Shown piece by piece: positions 39,760 through 53,158 of a stretch of DNA of 64,000 bases. The number at the start of each line of letters is the position of its first letter. Position 1 is the first letter of the stretch. Below the pieces are notes generated by a model. That model searched no databases. It was not told where the DNA came from and saw only the letters and a list, made by a program, of their open reading frames with translations. The translations under genes were made by a program, and so were the position numbers. Origin of the DNA: Isoetes taiwanensis (Eukaryota > Streptophyta > Lycopodiopsida > Isoetales > Isoetaceae); the NCBI GenBank assembly GCA_021234155.1, contig JAJEKV010000031.1, forward strand, positions 5,348,748 through 5,412,747. The letters run 5' to 3'.

Positions 39760-40300
39760 GCAATTGATGTAGCCAATAGAGTGCTTAAGCCTTAGATGCG
39801 CTCCTAAGTTTGATATGTATAAGCGAAAGCAAACAAGAAGGACTTGACATAGCCAATGAAATCCTTACACCAAGGCCATTGCCTAAAAGCTTGTATGGTC
39901 GAGTTCTTGCCATATCTCCTCACCATCTCTTCTGATGATCAGAACGAGCACCATCTTGTTTTAAAAAATCAAATATGTTCCACCTGCAAAAAATGGGGCA
40001 AAAGCTGGGACTTACCAGAAACTACAGAGCCGAAGCCTTGCTCTTCATCATCATGGAGCTTTTGTTGTCCCCTCTGGAATAGATTTGCTGGGAAAGATTT
40101 GCAAAGATGGCAAAGTTGCCAAGAAGCCGGTTTGCACAACACCACCCAAGAATGTGGGCTTAATCGACAGTTTTACATGTGTTACAAGAAGTTTGGAGCA
40201 ATTTTTGGTATATTCTAGGCATATGCTGGCATATACTAAGAATATGCCAAAAACCCACATAGGCAAGGGATTGCCCCTCTAGGGGCAACACTAAAACAAG
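39760..40300 (+). other. Possible exon region followed by a TTGCCCC hairpin (unit 1)
   Basis: Plus-strand frames at about 39,856-40,218 stay open and read 'GAFVVPSGIDLLGKICKDGK' in one frame and 'CCPLWNRFAGKDLQ' in another. Unit 2 (57,054-57,473) differs at several CAG sites, so the true frame is unclear and no family is recognised. At 40,271-40,288 lies the hairpin TTGCCCCTCTAGGGGCAA, preceded by 'ggcatatgctggcatatac'. Confidence 0.3.
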
Positions 40301-42860
40301 AATTCCCTAAACACTAAACAAAAATCGAAATAGTTCAACTCATATTGACATATATAAAAGACATTGGACATGCATACAAAACAAACTCAGACATAAAACC
40401 ATATTCGTCATTAGTATATATTTTTTGCATTGCTTTTGAATCTTTTGGAAAAAAAATATGGAGGTTAGAGTTCTCAATTCAACTCCACAGGTCCATAGCT
40501 GCGATAAATTTCTTGTAAAAGTAATCCTCTACCTTGCCCACATTTAACATGCTTGCCCTTCAAAATGTGGGCCCTATTAACAAAGCATATACTCTAAGCA
40601 GGGATTGCAACCTAAGATGAAGTCATGGTAGTATAGACTGGTAAATTATAATACCGTATCCATGATGTTGACCTAAGGTGAAGTCATGAATAAAATACAA
40701 TACCACTCCATGGTGTAACGACCTAAGGAGAAGTCTTAATCGTAGACTGGTCAATTATGATAATACCATATATCTATGATGTTGAACCTAAGGTGAATAG
40801 GCAAAAAAACTACAATGCCATTCATAGTAAAAAGGAACTCTCTACAACAATAATGCAAATTTACATATAGTAACATGGCATCGTGCAAACAAAAGTTATC
40901 TTTTAATAGTGAAATGTGTTCATGTAAAGTGCCTTCAATAATTTGAGCATTAACATTTGGGCAACTTCGCAACAACTAAAGAAGGTTTCTGGGATTACAA
41001 GGCTTTGAGTAGTTAAAGAGACATCGCCTCAACTACATGTTGCATTCAGTAAAATCTGTAGTTAGAATATTGGAAAATTAGCAGATGCGCTGCTTCCACG
41101 TACTTTTGATTCCTCATATTTGCCTCAAATTTACAAACCACCAATAACTATGCACGGCCAACTTAGAATAGAATAGAATAGAATATGATTTTATCGTCCA
41201 CGGAGACCAACTGGCCTATGGGACCCAAGTACAAAGAGAGAGCAAGAAAGCGATTACCGTGATTATTGGGCTTAATATTTGATAACATTTCTTTAGTTCC
41301 AAACCTATTAACGTTTAATATTTGATACTGTATTATGTTTGTTCGACTTTGGAATAGCATAGCGGACATTGTTGAAATATATCTAATATCAGGCTTGCTG
41401 TCAGACTGAAACTTGCAAAACTTGGACAGATGCAAAAGTTAACTTGCTTCTATTAGTAGTTTAACAGATGCAATGTATGCAACGAAGAATATCCTGTAGT
41501 ATAAGGAACAATAAAGAAAAAGTTCCAAATACATTATCCCTCTTCTTAACTATATACACGCCTCATAGTAGCCCACCCCTACTCCTTTTGAATTAATAGA
41601 AAAATTCGCACCATTTTTATCGTGCCCTGTCATAGAAGCCACAATAAGACAAATGTGTACTTGCATCTTCACAATGCAAGGTACATGTTATATGTAGTAT
41701 TTAAATTTCTTAGTAAATCTACAACAAAAATAGCACCACCACAATTGGGATTTAACGTCACTACAGATCGCCCATCTGCACTACTTCGACTAGCAATTTA
41801 AATTCATCTGACCACCTTTCCGTAGACAAATCATTATTATCAAGTAGTTCAGGCTCTCGGAGGGATGCAATATGAAAATGCTATAACATAGCAGTTCCTT
41901 AGCCAGAAAGGTCTGATACTAAGTTTGAAAATAGAAAAGCCTTTGATAATGGCATCGATCATGATGTTGCATCCGCTCAAATATGTCCAAAGTTGAATAG
42001 TACATAATAAAAGAAATCGACATGTGTGGTCCTAAAATACAAACACAACGATATCAGGTTTGAGAAAAATTATTTACATTATGCTATATTGCCTGTGATG
42101 TAGTTTTGTCCTTTACTATTGATTAAATGTTTTGAATTGAATTACTGAAACAAAGTTTGAAAGCCTTAAAAAATCTTTAAAAGCATATAGGGAATAGATT
42201 CTGGCAGGATAACAATATTGCAAGTTTAGATTTACAATGACACCGGATATTAAGGTTGTGAAAATCATGTCCACTAATGCCATACTGATGCCTAATTACG
42301 TTCCTGCTCTAACATAGATATGACATAGGATCTTAGACTCCTGTGGGAAATCGAAATCAACAAATAGAAGCCGCAGCCTTGGAGCCCGATTTGCACTTCC
42401 AGACAAAACCGCAATATATTGTGCATGCCAGAATCATTTCGACCATTTTCATTTGCAGAACACTTGGAGTTGAACCTTCTCTCGCTCACGTCAAGCTTTC
42501 CGACAGTATCCGCTTCCCGACAATATCGGGATGTCGCTGGGATTTAGGCCCAAAAAAAAGAGCCTCTGCAAATAGAACATACACAATGGAGCTTCAAAAT
42601 AGATGGACACTAATTTGACGAAATCAGCAAATAAAAATGAGTAATATATTGATTCTGTGCATTTGATCCAAACAAAATCATGAGGATACACACCTCAAAA
42701 ACAGATGGCATAAACCCCACCACTTTTAGTATTTTGCTATCCGATCTATACCAAAGATTTGACGAAATGCTCAAAGCAGCTTCACGCTAATCTAATACAA
42801 CACATCTTTTGATATCGCTTCTAGCAAGCCAAGTAAGAGTTTATCATAAACCAGGTCAAA
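40301..42860. other. Unit 1 stretch without a recognised gene
   Basis: This is AT-rich DNA. It includes a near-repeat 'cctaaggtgaagtcatgaataaaatac' at about 40,610-40,790, an (AATAG)n microsatellite at 41,166-41,186, and a G+C-richer, possibly exonic block at about 42,343-42,560. In that block the minus strand reads 'VSERRFNSKCSANENGRNDS'. The family is not recognised. The same sequence is at about 57,490-60,050 in unit 2. Confidence 0.35.
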
Positions 42861-43203
42861 AGGCAAAAAAACCGGTCCGCAAGAAACCCGGGCCGGTCTT
42901 TGTTTTTGGGCTTTGTAGATCCGGGTCCATTGCTTGGTTCTCATCTGTTGTCACAGCAGCTTAAATATTCGGCCATCGATTTGCTTCTTCAGTCCGGAGG
43001 CTCCTATCCAATTGCACCCTATTACTATTTCTTGATTCATCGATTCATATCAGTTTGATGCCTTTAGCAACATGTGCGGCGCTTGGAATTTTTAGAAGTG
43101 TTTTGATTCTTAGGTTCTTGTTCTTCCGTTGAATTGAAGTTTTTGGATCCAATTTTTGGAAAAAAAATTGAATTTTCGAGTTGGGTTTGACTGATCCCAA
43201 GCA

Positions 43204-43395
43204 TGGATGTTCTTAGACCTTGGGATTCTCTCCGTAAGTAAAAAAGTTTTCATTCGAGACTATAAATGGGCTAGATCTTTCTATTACTCCGGCGCCCATG
43301 GATATACAGAACAGGGTAATGGAAGAATGTGCTTCTGCCAGATACTTTAAGACTTGAAGATGGAAAAGCGTATTCGTGGATCCGCTAACTTGCCG
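43204..43395 (+). CDS. Putative first exon of an unrecognised plus-strand gene (unit 1)
   Basis: An ATG at 43,204 starts 'MDVLRPWDSL'. Unit 1 then has a stop where unit 2 continues 'QKQKKFSFGTINGLDLSITP', another sign of CTG/CAG garbling. It goes on with 'MDIQNRVMEECASARYFKTW' and stops just before the copia insertion at 43,410. Upstream (42,900-43,200) is a G+C-richer leader. The downstream part of the gene is not found. Function is unknown. Confidence 0.35.
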
Positions 43396-43409
43396 CTCAA
43401 CCTAAATCC

Positions 43410-44517
43410 TATTAAACAAGTGAATAACAAGTAAATAACAAGAGGAGTTGCATACACAAGATGATTCAATTAATGCTTTTCATGTAATACATATATCTTG
43501 CCTAAAAGGTAAAGAATCTAATACGCTAATAATAAAGTATATCTAGATAATTATAATTATAAGGCCTAGAATGCCTCGAACACCCTCCCCCCGCAATCTT
43601 GGTCTCACATCTAAAACAAAATAGACCAAGGGTGTAAACCCAATATGCCAACCCCTCAGCGACCTTGGTCTAGTAGAAGTGTTACTACCAGGATGAAAAA
43701 CCTTAGCAGTAATAAGTCAACTAGCCAAGCATAATGATCACTCTCCAATAATTCCAAGAGAGATAGAAAATTGAAGATGTTTCTTTGACCCTAATGATTT
43801 CGTGAAGATATCCGCAACCATAGAGTCAGTCGGGCAATACTCCAAGACAATTGTCCTTTTCTGTACCTCACATAATGATAATGGACTTCAATGTGCTTAG
43901 ATTTAGAGTGTAAGACTTCATCTTGAGACAAATTAATAGTACCCTGGTTATCACATAATAGCCGTGTCGGCTGCAATTGCACTTGTTGAAAACATTCCAA
44001 CATTCTTCGCAACCAAACAAGTTCTCGACTTGCTAAAGAAGCAGCAATATACTCAGCTTCGGTTGAAGACACAGCAACACAATGCTGCCTTTTACTAAAC
44101 CAGGAAACAAGAGACTTGTCAAAGAAAAAAACAAGCCCTGCTAGTAGATCTCAAAGTGTCATTATCTCCAGCCCAATCAACATCGGTATAACCATAAAGA
44201 GTAAGAAAAAGTATGGTGGTCTTGCTTAGTTTAAAAAGTCCATAATTGTTAGTGCCTTTTAAATAACGAAGAATTCGCTTCGCAGCTTGCCAATGTTTGA
44301 TGCCATATTAAACAAGTGAATAACAAGTAAATAACAAGAGAAGTTGCATACACAAGATAATTCAATTAATGCTTTTCATGTAATACATATATCTTGCCTA
44401 AAAGCCAAAGAATCTAATAATAGAAATATAGATATGCTAATAATAAAGTATATCTAGATAATTATAATTGTGAGGCTCTAGATAATTATAATTGTGAGGC
44501 CTAGAATGCCTCGAACA
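43410..44517 (-). mobile_element. Internally deleted Ty1/copia element (unit 1)
   Basis: The element is flanked by the 5-bp duplication AATCC (43,405-43,409 and 44,518-44,522). On the minus strand the 5' LTR is 44,517-44,306 (starts TGTTCGAGG) and the 3' LTR is 43,582-43,410. A polypurine tract GGGGGGAGGG lies directly before the 3' LTR, and a TGGCATCA primer-site-like sequence directly follows the 5' LTR. The only coding part is RNase H, with 'RYLKGTNNYGL', 'TDVDWAGD', 'STEAEYIAASLASRELVWLR' and 'SKHIEVHYHYVR'. Gag, protease, integrase and RT are deleted. The LTRs differ in length (173 and 212 bp). Confidence 0.9.
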
Positions 44518-44522
44518 AATCC

Positions 44523-44990
44523 CAAGATGATAGCTTGAAAGACATCTAGTTATAGCCAGCATTCCAACTAACACAGAATGCACACTCTAACAAAAGCTAT
44601 GGCAATGAAGATGGACCTCAAAATTCTGGTTGGCGAAAGAGCATGCAACAATAGGACCTTGAAAAAATCAAGGTCGTAAAGCTTGAAGGCTTAATTTGTT
44701 TATGAAAAAACAAATATCCGCAAGAAAAAATCTTCATGTTGTGGGCAAAGATTCACTTCCATCGCTATGGCAAAGGTAAGGTTTTCACGAAGCATTGGCT
44801 ATGGCAAAGACAATATTTCGCGGAGCATCAACACGGAAGCCGGACCAAGAAAACGAGCGTAATATTTTGAATGTATTAAATGGTGCGTGATATTTTGAAT
44901 GGCTCAGATGTATCATTTAAATGTAAAACACGCGGTCATTTAATAATGAATTTAGATTGCGCCCGTAAAACTTTTAAAGGAACCAAAAAA
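44523..44990. other. Unit 1 right end, no gene recognised
   Basis: The sequence between the copia element and the A-run junction contains 'tatggcaaaggtaaggttttc' / 'tatggcaaagacaatatttc' near-repeats (about 44,765-44,825). Unit 2 shows the same places as 'atggcagtgcaagg' and 'atggcagcacaata', again differing at CAG. The A-run at 44,983-45,007 marks the unit junction. Confidence 0.35.
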
Positions 44991-45419
44991 AAAAAAAAAA
45001 AAAAAAAGGGAAAATCACAAATAGAAATTACATATGTAGAGATACTATCGCCTTTTAAAACCATGGCATAGCATGACGCCAAAATTATCATAGAAGAACA
45101 CGATCATAGATCAAGTACACAACCCTCATGTACTTGAGTTGAACCTCCGAAGGACTATTATGACAACTTTGGTCGATAATAGCATATAACTTCCTCTCAA
45201 AAAAAAAAAAAAATTGATACATTTCCTCAAATTCAACGCCCAATTTGATGAAGTCGATGTGGAAGATTAGCACTATTGCCGGTAGAATACTTAATGGCCA
45301 CCAAATTGGATCAGAAAGTGTATGTCAAATGTACAACACCTTTGAAGTTTCAAGTCACCGGCTAGGCACCGCCCGTAGAGGATAATGATAACACATCCTT
45401 ATTGTTTGTGATTGCTACT

Positions 45420-48400
45420 TTTTTATTGTTGTCTATCTTTCGCACCTCCAATCAATTCTCTCAGACCGCCAATGGAGAAATCACCAGAACTGGCCTATCT
45501 CAAATTTTAATATGCCCTTCATGACAAGCAAATCATTATTGAATCACGGGCAAAAGCAAGTCCGAAAAGAGGCTCGATGCACCCGCTATGACATTGAAGG
45601 TGCCGCTTTTGGGACCTCTTTCCCCGAGGGGAGCTGGTTGAAGAACACATGTTGAATGTGAACCATCAGCCTTTGTTGCTTGCCCATTACTACTTCCACT
45701 ATATGATGGAGATGAGCCATATGGAGCTAATCTTCCGAAAGTGGCACAACCACTTTTGAGGGTCGGCCCATTGCTAAATCCCAAAGAAGCTAATCTTAGT
45801 GGCAACCATGTGATCCCCGATTATAACCATGACCTAGTTAGGGGAGACATCCAACTTTACTATGCATTTAAATCAAGATATGAATGGTTATTTAGCCGAG
45901 AAAACTTGATGCAAAATGACGACTTCTTAACTGACTAGCAAGATCTCGTGAAGCAATAGTATACCCGACCCAATCGATCCAAATCGATAAGTTGTTTCAC
46001 CTGTGAAATCCAATATGGATCAAATGCAACTTGACTACCCTGTGACAACAGTTGAAGGAATCTGTTGTAACTCCTACTAGTAAATATTTGCCCGGCGTTG
46101 CTGGGCTAATGTTTTGGCATGTGCTTTTACTCGGCCTTTAACATCCATATGTCCAACTTCGATAATAACGCATGTCGGTATTGGCAAGAATAAGTGCAGA
46201 CCCTATGTAGCCTCCTTCCGATCCATGTTTATGGATGTCGTAAGAGAGAAAGCAATGCTTTATAAGGAATGTGGGGGCGCTTAAATCTATCTCTAGAGAT
46301 CAAAACTTGGAAAGGCGTAACCCAAAAGTTATGCTCAAAATGCCACCATTAGAAGTAGTTAAGTACATCAACAAAAAAATAGGTCCGTAAAATGACAAAA
46401 CACAAAATTTTGTCCTAGTTCATTGATGTAAATGTAAATGATATGGATATGTCTCTGCCTAGTAAATGTATGCTTGGTGTTGCCATGCTTATGGGCGTGT
46501 GTTATATGGCCTGCAGATATAAGTAGGTGCATGTGTTCTATGAACCCCCGATATAAGATTGACCATATTATTACTTTTATGGATTTTGGCATAGTAATTA
46601 TGATTCTCAGATTTATATCGGTTGCACATAAGTAGGAGCATATTTTCACACGGACATGTGATGCACGATTATTGTGTTATAGAATTCTGCCATGGTAGTT
46701 TTGTTTGTGCCTGCCCTCCTTATGATCCGTACCATCTAACAAACTACATGGTCTTATCTACTTAATATTCAACGCTAAGTAATACTTAGTTGCATGCGTA
46801 GTGGCATATCTATATACGTGATTTTGATGTAGGATTGAGGAGTTTTACTATACGTGTTCAATAAGGATAAAGTACGGCTGCTCCATTTTCCTTAAAAGAT
46901 TGGCAACTCATAAATGACATGCGCATCTAGATTTCTCTCCAATGGCATATTCGTACTCATTTTCAAGGTTGCGCTTTAAATGTTGATGTAACCGTGCCCA
47001 CCGTATGATATGGATGTGATCTAGTCCATGGGATAATTTACAGACATAAGATTTTTTGTTTTACGATTTGTATTTAAAACAATAACTCAAATCTTTTAGA
47101 AAGAGTTGTTGGCACAATGATACAACCGCATAAAATGTTTGAACTGAGCAAACCGCATAAATCTGGGAAGATTAAATAACTGGTTAATATGGCCACCATA
47201 CGCACTTGCGGTTATTCATGATAACATGGAATGATAATAGTCGTCTATGTGTTTATCTTCAACGTGTATCCTACATCTGAAGGCACTTGAAAGTGCTATA
47301 GACTTGGTAATGTACCGAACTATAACAAACAGGCGCGAGACGGAGGGTTGCCCTCCCGGGGGCCAAAAGTGTGTTTTCATGTTTCTTGTTGTCTTTTCGT
47401 TTTCATGGTTCTTGTTCGGTCATTTCTTATGTCGGGGCTTATTAATGGTTTGAACAGGGAATTTTATTATGAATTGTACATGGACCAAGAAGAGGCTTGC
47501 AAAGCTCAGTGCCTAGACCAATTGTGATTGACAAGATTATGTTACGTCTAAAACATATTAGCCATTCATGAATAATGCTTTATATTAGTAATAAAATTGT
47601 ACACGGCCTGTATGAATACATACTTCTTTTTTTCTTAGTGAATGCACACAAATATTAAGAATAGAATACCCAATGGTAAAAAAGAACCAATTCGTGCTTT
47701 GGTAATATAACAATCCCGTTTCAAATATGCGCGTTTAAGTGCTTTGCTAATGTATTAATCCCATTTCTTTTAAGTTGGTTGGTGTCAATTAATTTTGGGT
47801 ACAAAACATCAGGAAATTTAACAACATGCCAAATGCCATTGTTACTACATTTCTTTTAAGTTGGTTGGTGTCAATTAATTTTGGGTACAAAACATCAGGA
47901 AATTTAACAACATGCCAAATGCCATTGTTACAATATAATGCCATTGTTATGATAAGTTGTAAACATGCCAAATGCCATTGTTACAATATAATGCCATTGT
48001 TAGGATAAGTTGTATCCTATACACTTGTTGTCTTTGAGCATATTAACATTTCTCCACAAACACAAAACGCGTGTGATCTAATTGTCATTACATGTTATAT
48101 TCAAAAAAAAGGATTATCCATTTATCCAGATTCAGATATCCAGATATCCAAATCATATTCAGATATGCATTTATCCAAGGATTTGAACCTTGTAAATCCA
48201 ACTATTTGGCATGCAAAATTTTAAAATCTTTTGAAGCAGAAAGAAGAATGAGTAGATTTTGAAGTTTGTTAGGATTCTAGTACTTCAATGTTGAAGATAT
48301 TCAACTCAGTGGTTATAAATTCATGAATTGACCTGCAAGACCTGCTATCCAGAATGTTAGATGCAAGAAATATCACAAACAAGGAAATATCACAAACAGA

Positions 48401-51400
48401 CGACAATTGGTCTTGGGGCCTTAAAGGTAGATAGATAGCGTATAGATAGATAGCAAAGCCTTCAGCTTTCCTTGAATTTTTGTTGCCATTAACCACATTA
48501 GTTACATAGAGGCGTTTGGCAGATAAGCAATAACCTGCAAAAGAGGAGCTACCACATGCAGCTAAAGGAGGACATGAATTTATGCATACATCGGCTATGC
48601 TTGTCCCCTTTGCTCCAAGATCTGCACAAACAATGATCATTTCATTAAATAAGATACATACATGTAAGCTAACCATGAAGAATCGAAAATACAATCCACA
48701 CATAAAGTGTGATGTCATTCAACACATAAGCAAAACTTGGCATCCATTAGCAATGCAGAACTCCAAATCATGACTCTGAAAACACAGAGTAAAAATGTAA
48801 AAGCATGACTTACTATTGGGGCACATGCTTACACTCATTTATTTCTGTTAAAGATTTTCTTCCTGCCCTCAAGAAAGCTGCATTCAAAACCTTGAAAGTG
48901 GGCAAGCAAATTTGAATAGACAAACTAAGCTAACAGAAGTCGTGAAACTAGGGCATCCGCATAGCCGAGGATTGCAAAATCCTCGCATTTAGTTCATCGT
49001 ATATTATGTATTCTCATAAGATTTAGGCTTGACAATTACCGGGCAAGCAAATTGCATAGACAAACCAAACTAAACTAACAGAAGTCATGAACTACAGTGC
49101 ATCGGCATAGCCGAGGATTGCAAAAACCCGTGATTTAGTTCATCGTATACTATGTATTCTCATAAGATTTAGGCTTAACAATTACCTGATGCAGCAACAT
49201 GGGCTTAAAGCCGAACCTGAGTGCCCACACAAAAGCAGAGATGGAACTTTGTCGGAAGGATGGATAACTTAAAGCTTTAAAACTATTGCTTGGTAGAAAG
49301 AAAATAATATGAAATGATCTAAAGCAAGACTAACTCTCAAGACAAAATCTGAAATGCGCAATATTTGTTACGTAGGCCCCTTTGTTCTAAATCTGCAATA
49401 GCTAAACAAAAGGATTAGATCTACCCATTTCCTCCGAACACGATTTACGTTGAACAGAATATCCCTCAGAGACTGAGCAAACAAACCTCTAAATGAGAGG
49501 AACAATTACAAAAACTCTTAAATGCAGGAAAAACATAAGCATGGAGCCCTAGCAAGAGACAAATCTTGCTAAAATAGCTTACAAACACGTAAATTGATAG
49601 ATGAAGCAGAAAGTTAAAAAGAAAACGGAACTAAAAATGGAAGGGGAGAGGATAATGCAAGGAAAAGCCGATTGATGCAGATCTGGCACCATAATGTATC
49701 CGGAAAAGATCGTGAAAAAAAAGATCTGAAATGCAGGTCCGTGGAAGCAACCCATCCGAGGTAACGGCAAGCCAAAGTCTTGCATCACCGCCGAAAGTGC
49801 AAAGGAAAAAACTGTATGCAAGTTCCATCCGCCATAATCGGGACGAAAGAAAAGAAACCGGATGCAAGTTCCGGCCCACCATCATCAATCCTTACTGCCG
49901 CACAAGAACTAAAACCTAGTTTTTGCATGCAATGGGCCTGCCAAATGGTCTCCGTAATCAAAGTTTTGGCTGCAAAAGCTTTAAAAAATTTGAGATATGG
50001 AGTTCCAGTTTGAAGATTGTGTGTCCGCCTTTGCCATCGCTCATTAAACCGAGGAAGGAAAAAATGGACGGATTAATCTGAACGGCACCATAATTACATG
50101 CCGGCTCCTCTTTGCTCCTGCCGTGCCATGATAGCCGTTTAAGAAAGAAACAGAGCGTTAAGAAGAGTGGGAGGGTGAAGCTTGCCGGAAAAAAGAGGTG
50201 TGGCCAGAAAACCATTTTTTCTTTCCAAAAGTCACACCCAAAAAAGGGCACACCGGCATCAGCAAGAAACCCCAAAAGCTTTTTAAGTAAGTAGATGCAT
50301 TATAAGAGAACAGATGCAATATAATTTTTCAGGCATCCAGGGTTTTCCCATGGCAAAATTACCTAAGCCTACCACATAGCTTCTGATGGAAACTCACCCA
50401 GGAATTATGTCCCTCACCCCAAGCAACAATAGCATGGTCTTCCATACTCCACACTTGCACCAAATCATCTTCTCCTCCTGTTAAAACGTACTTCCCAAAT
50501 GGACTGAGAAATATGAATGACAAACAGTATACTCTATTAATCAGATGTGCTTCATACGCTTGCTTGCCGCATTATTTGAAACTCATTAATATAATCCTAT
50601 GCATATGACATTTCGCAAATAACTTTTCTTTTTGAAAAGCTGCAGATGACAACAACATGGGGGAGAAAGTTACATATCATGGTGAGTAAAAGTTTGGTGC
50701 GGGATAAAATGACAATAGAATTTTAAGGATTATGTATGCACACCATTTTGGCAGCAGAAAAGGTGTAGGATTTTAATCATTTGAGAAAACTTGAGAACTT
50801 CAACAAGCAAATAAGAATTCTTCTCTCCATGAAGTATTCAAAGTGAACGGGTATGTAATTGAACTAAAATACCTTAAGGTATAAAGGAGCCTGAAAATCT
50901 TTCAAATGTTCCCCTTGCCCCTCAAGTAAAATTGGCTATCAAGTTGCATTTGCTTAACGCTTGCCTAACCTCAAGTCATTTTAGCAGAACTTCATTCATC
51001 TAAATTTTGCAACAAAAAACTTAACAAGAATGGCTTCAGGATATGTTCTTTTCTTCAATTTAACACAATAAAACAGCTAAGGCAACAATTGGTGTTTAAC
51101 ATACAGCCTAGCACTCGGTTTCCAAGCTTATGCTCGAAATCTCTTTAATTATAGAAACATGCATGGTGAACACTTAACAAAACTTCGGACGGGCACATGA
51201 AAGAAATGTTATAACAGATGTAGATACCTCCATGCACAACAAAGTAAAGGCAAGTAGCTTTGCCCCCACAAACCATCTTCTCCGTGGCATAATCAAATAT
51301 TCTCAAATAGCCCGCATGCATATAGGCTTAGATGATGAAAGATGGTGGTTCCTTACAAACAGTTGAACAAAATGCATACCATTCCTCCCAATTGTAGCCA

Positions 51401-52405
51401 AAAAGCCCCCCTCTGCAGAAAACGCAAGGCCATTAATGGACCCACGGCATATGTGCCATCTTGCAATTGGGTTGCTCGCCAAGTAAGTAAAACAAGCCAC
51501 AAACAACTTATTTCTTCAACAAAATATTGGCAAACCTAGAAAGAACCATGGAACTCAACCTAAAAACCGAAAGGGATCTTTGTGGTGGAAAGGAAACATC
51601 TCCACTTGCATCTTTGCTCACGAAAAATATGTAATACATCAAACGACTTATTCATATTAAATTCTTACTAATCTGCAATGGAGACACAACAGAGAGTGAA
51701 GAACAAACTCCAAATGCGTCTTGGACACCGCACAAAAGGACAAACAACAAGACATGAAGAGGAGACATATACTTCTAGATAAATTTGTGCTAAGCATCAT
51801 ATGTGCTTCTTTTTACAATTATGAAAACAAATTCCCACTTAATACTTCTAGTTATAGACAGAAAGCGCATGCCCTATAATTGTTGATGCTCACAATCCTC
51901 AAAATTCCAATACGTTAAACATGCTACACTTGAAGCCACTAATGCATGACCTTACATTGAAGGAAATTACTTGAGTGGGTTACCTTATCATAGAAATAGA
52001 GATTACCATCTGCATGAGCAACTGCAAAAGGCCTTCACTATGGGGTACCCATACAATCATAATGCATCGGCTGTGAAACATCACATAAAGCATAATCAAA
52101 CAAAGATATCTTTGCACACAAGCTATCGACTTTCATTTCATGTGTCCTACATGAAGGCAATCGAATGATTGGCATAGCCACACAATGCATATATCGACAC
52201 TCCTATTAATAATCGGGGAAGTCACTACTATTAATAGTCGGGGAAGTCACTAGATACGGTCGCTACATCATGCTTGATAATTAACATCGTACTTACACCC
52301 TATACAATCGGAGGATGCAACATACCTCTTTGTTAAGAGAACTCTTTTTATTATAGTGCATTGCGCCAATTAGTTTCTTTCCGGGATCCCGTGAGTGCCA
52401 ATATT
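45420..52405 (-). CDS. WDR20/CreC-type WD40 gene, N-terminally truncated (unit 2)
   Basis: The exon order is the same as in unit 1: about 52,405-52,326, 52,065-51,985, 51,480-51,380, 51,311-51,229, 50,513-50,397, 46,040-45,967 and 45,815-45,420. Some exons are better preserved than in unit 1. The 50.5-kb exon keeps the correct frame ('[19 protein letters not shown]') with a clean TTTCTCAG acceptor, and the 51.4-kb exon reads '[20 protein letters not shown]'. Others are worse: the 52.0-kb exon has a T deletion and a 5-base loss, and the last exon is garbled at CAG/CTG sites. The first exon ends at a canonical GTATGT donor. The two stops in the last exon are conserved. Confidence 0.75.
46077..46110 (-). 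mobile_element. Helitron-like 3' terminus (unit 2)
   Basis: This has the same hairpin and CTAG end as in unit 1, at the same intron position. It was inherited through the tandem duplication rather than inserted independently. Confidence 0.55.
47762..47935. repeat. 87-bp tandem duplication specific to unit 2
   Basis: The sequence 'catttcttttaagttggttg' through 'atgccaaatgccattgttac' is present twice in unit 2 but only once in unit 1 (about 30,543-30,630). It explains most of the ~25-base increase in the copy 1 to copy 2 offset past this point, together with local deletions. Confidence 0.85.
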
Positions 52406-52850
52406 AAGGCTTTGAGGATCCAAGAATAGAAGGGTTGTTTGTTGTTGTCAAGGTCGGGCTTATCTTGAGTTGAGTTTGTGTAACAAGGTATCCCAAAGGG
52501 CTATAACCTTTGGGGACAACGGGCAGCCAAAAAAACCAAAGGTGCTTTGTTTTCCATCCCAACTTTGGCTGCCCCAAACTAATTAAAAATTCAATTGGAT
52601 TTGCTACCGCTGAAGACCCCGAATTTTGCCTTACAACAACAAAGCATTTCCGGATTGATTACTGAGTTTGGATGTGAATAGTATCATATACAATGAAATC
52701 CTTCGTGATGTTAACATGCAATCTTGCTCCCTGTCCATCCGAACCCCCTTCAAAGCTTTTCCACACTACTTGGAACGTACTAAACTGTTGAAGATCAAGC
52801 TCGCCCATGTTTATGGTTCCGGTGCCAAATGCAAATCACGATACACCCAC

Positions 52851-53158
52851 CTTGAAGCCCTGATTTCGATCCGTGATCCGCATGGACATGTGTGTTCAAT
52901 GCATACTATAAGCGTCAGTCCAAGCTCTTTAATTAGATTCAAGTCTCTATCTACCGCCTTGTCAACCGGGTCAATCACCGCAAATTCAAAAATAAATCGG
53001 TGAATATCCAATTCAAAAGTGTCTAAATCATGAGTTTCTCAATACCAGGAGGGCTTCTCGGGATCGCCGGATCTGCAAGTAAATAGGTGTAAGTCTTTGG
53101 ATTCCTTTTCAAAGAGCCACTTTGAATAATAGTGAGTTGGTGCTTGTTGGCCCGCCAT
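52851..53158 (-). CDS. ETHE1-type persulfide dioxygenase, first two exons (unit 2)
   Basis: Exon 1 runs from 53,158 (ATG, 'MAGQQAPT') to about 53,046 ('LFEKES', 'TYTYLLADP'), with a CTG|GTATTG donor. Exon 2 runs from about 52,979 to 52,851. Exon 2 keeps the frame that unit 1 lost ('VIDPVDKAVDRDLNLIKELG') and the donor GTGGGTG. Part of the HxHxDH-coding region is frame-shifted. Genuine ETHE1 exons beyond the second are absent from the unit. The neighbours match unit 1: WD40 exons follow on the same strand about 450 bp downstream. Confidence 0.75.

Larger units (their letters stand above)
27812..44990. repeat. 17.2-kb tandem unit, copy 1
   Basis: This is the first of three head-to-tail copies. 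Corresponding landmarks are about 17,190-17,220 apart: for example 38,141 and 55,337, 42,343 and 59,532, 43,410 and 60,601. The left edge is a short A-run followed by GAAAATCACAAAT. Sequence before it differs from that before copies 2 and 3. Copy 1 has its own ~85-bp internal duplication near 32,575-32,745. Confidence 0.95.

Noticed and set aside
44880-45071. Open frame with a poly-Lys run
   Set aside because: It crosses the A-run at the unit junction, which is a homopolymer and not coding.
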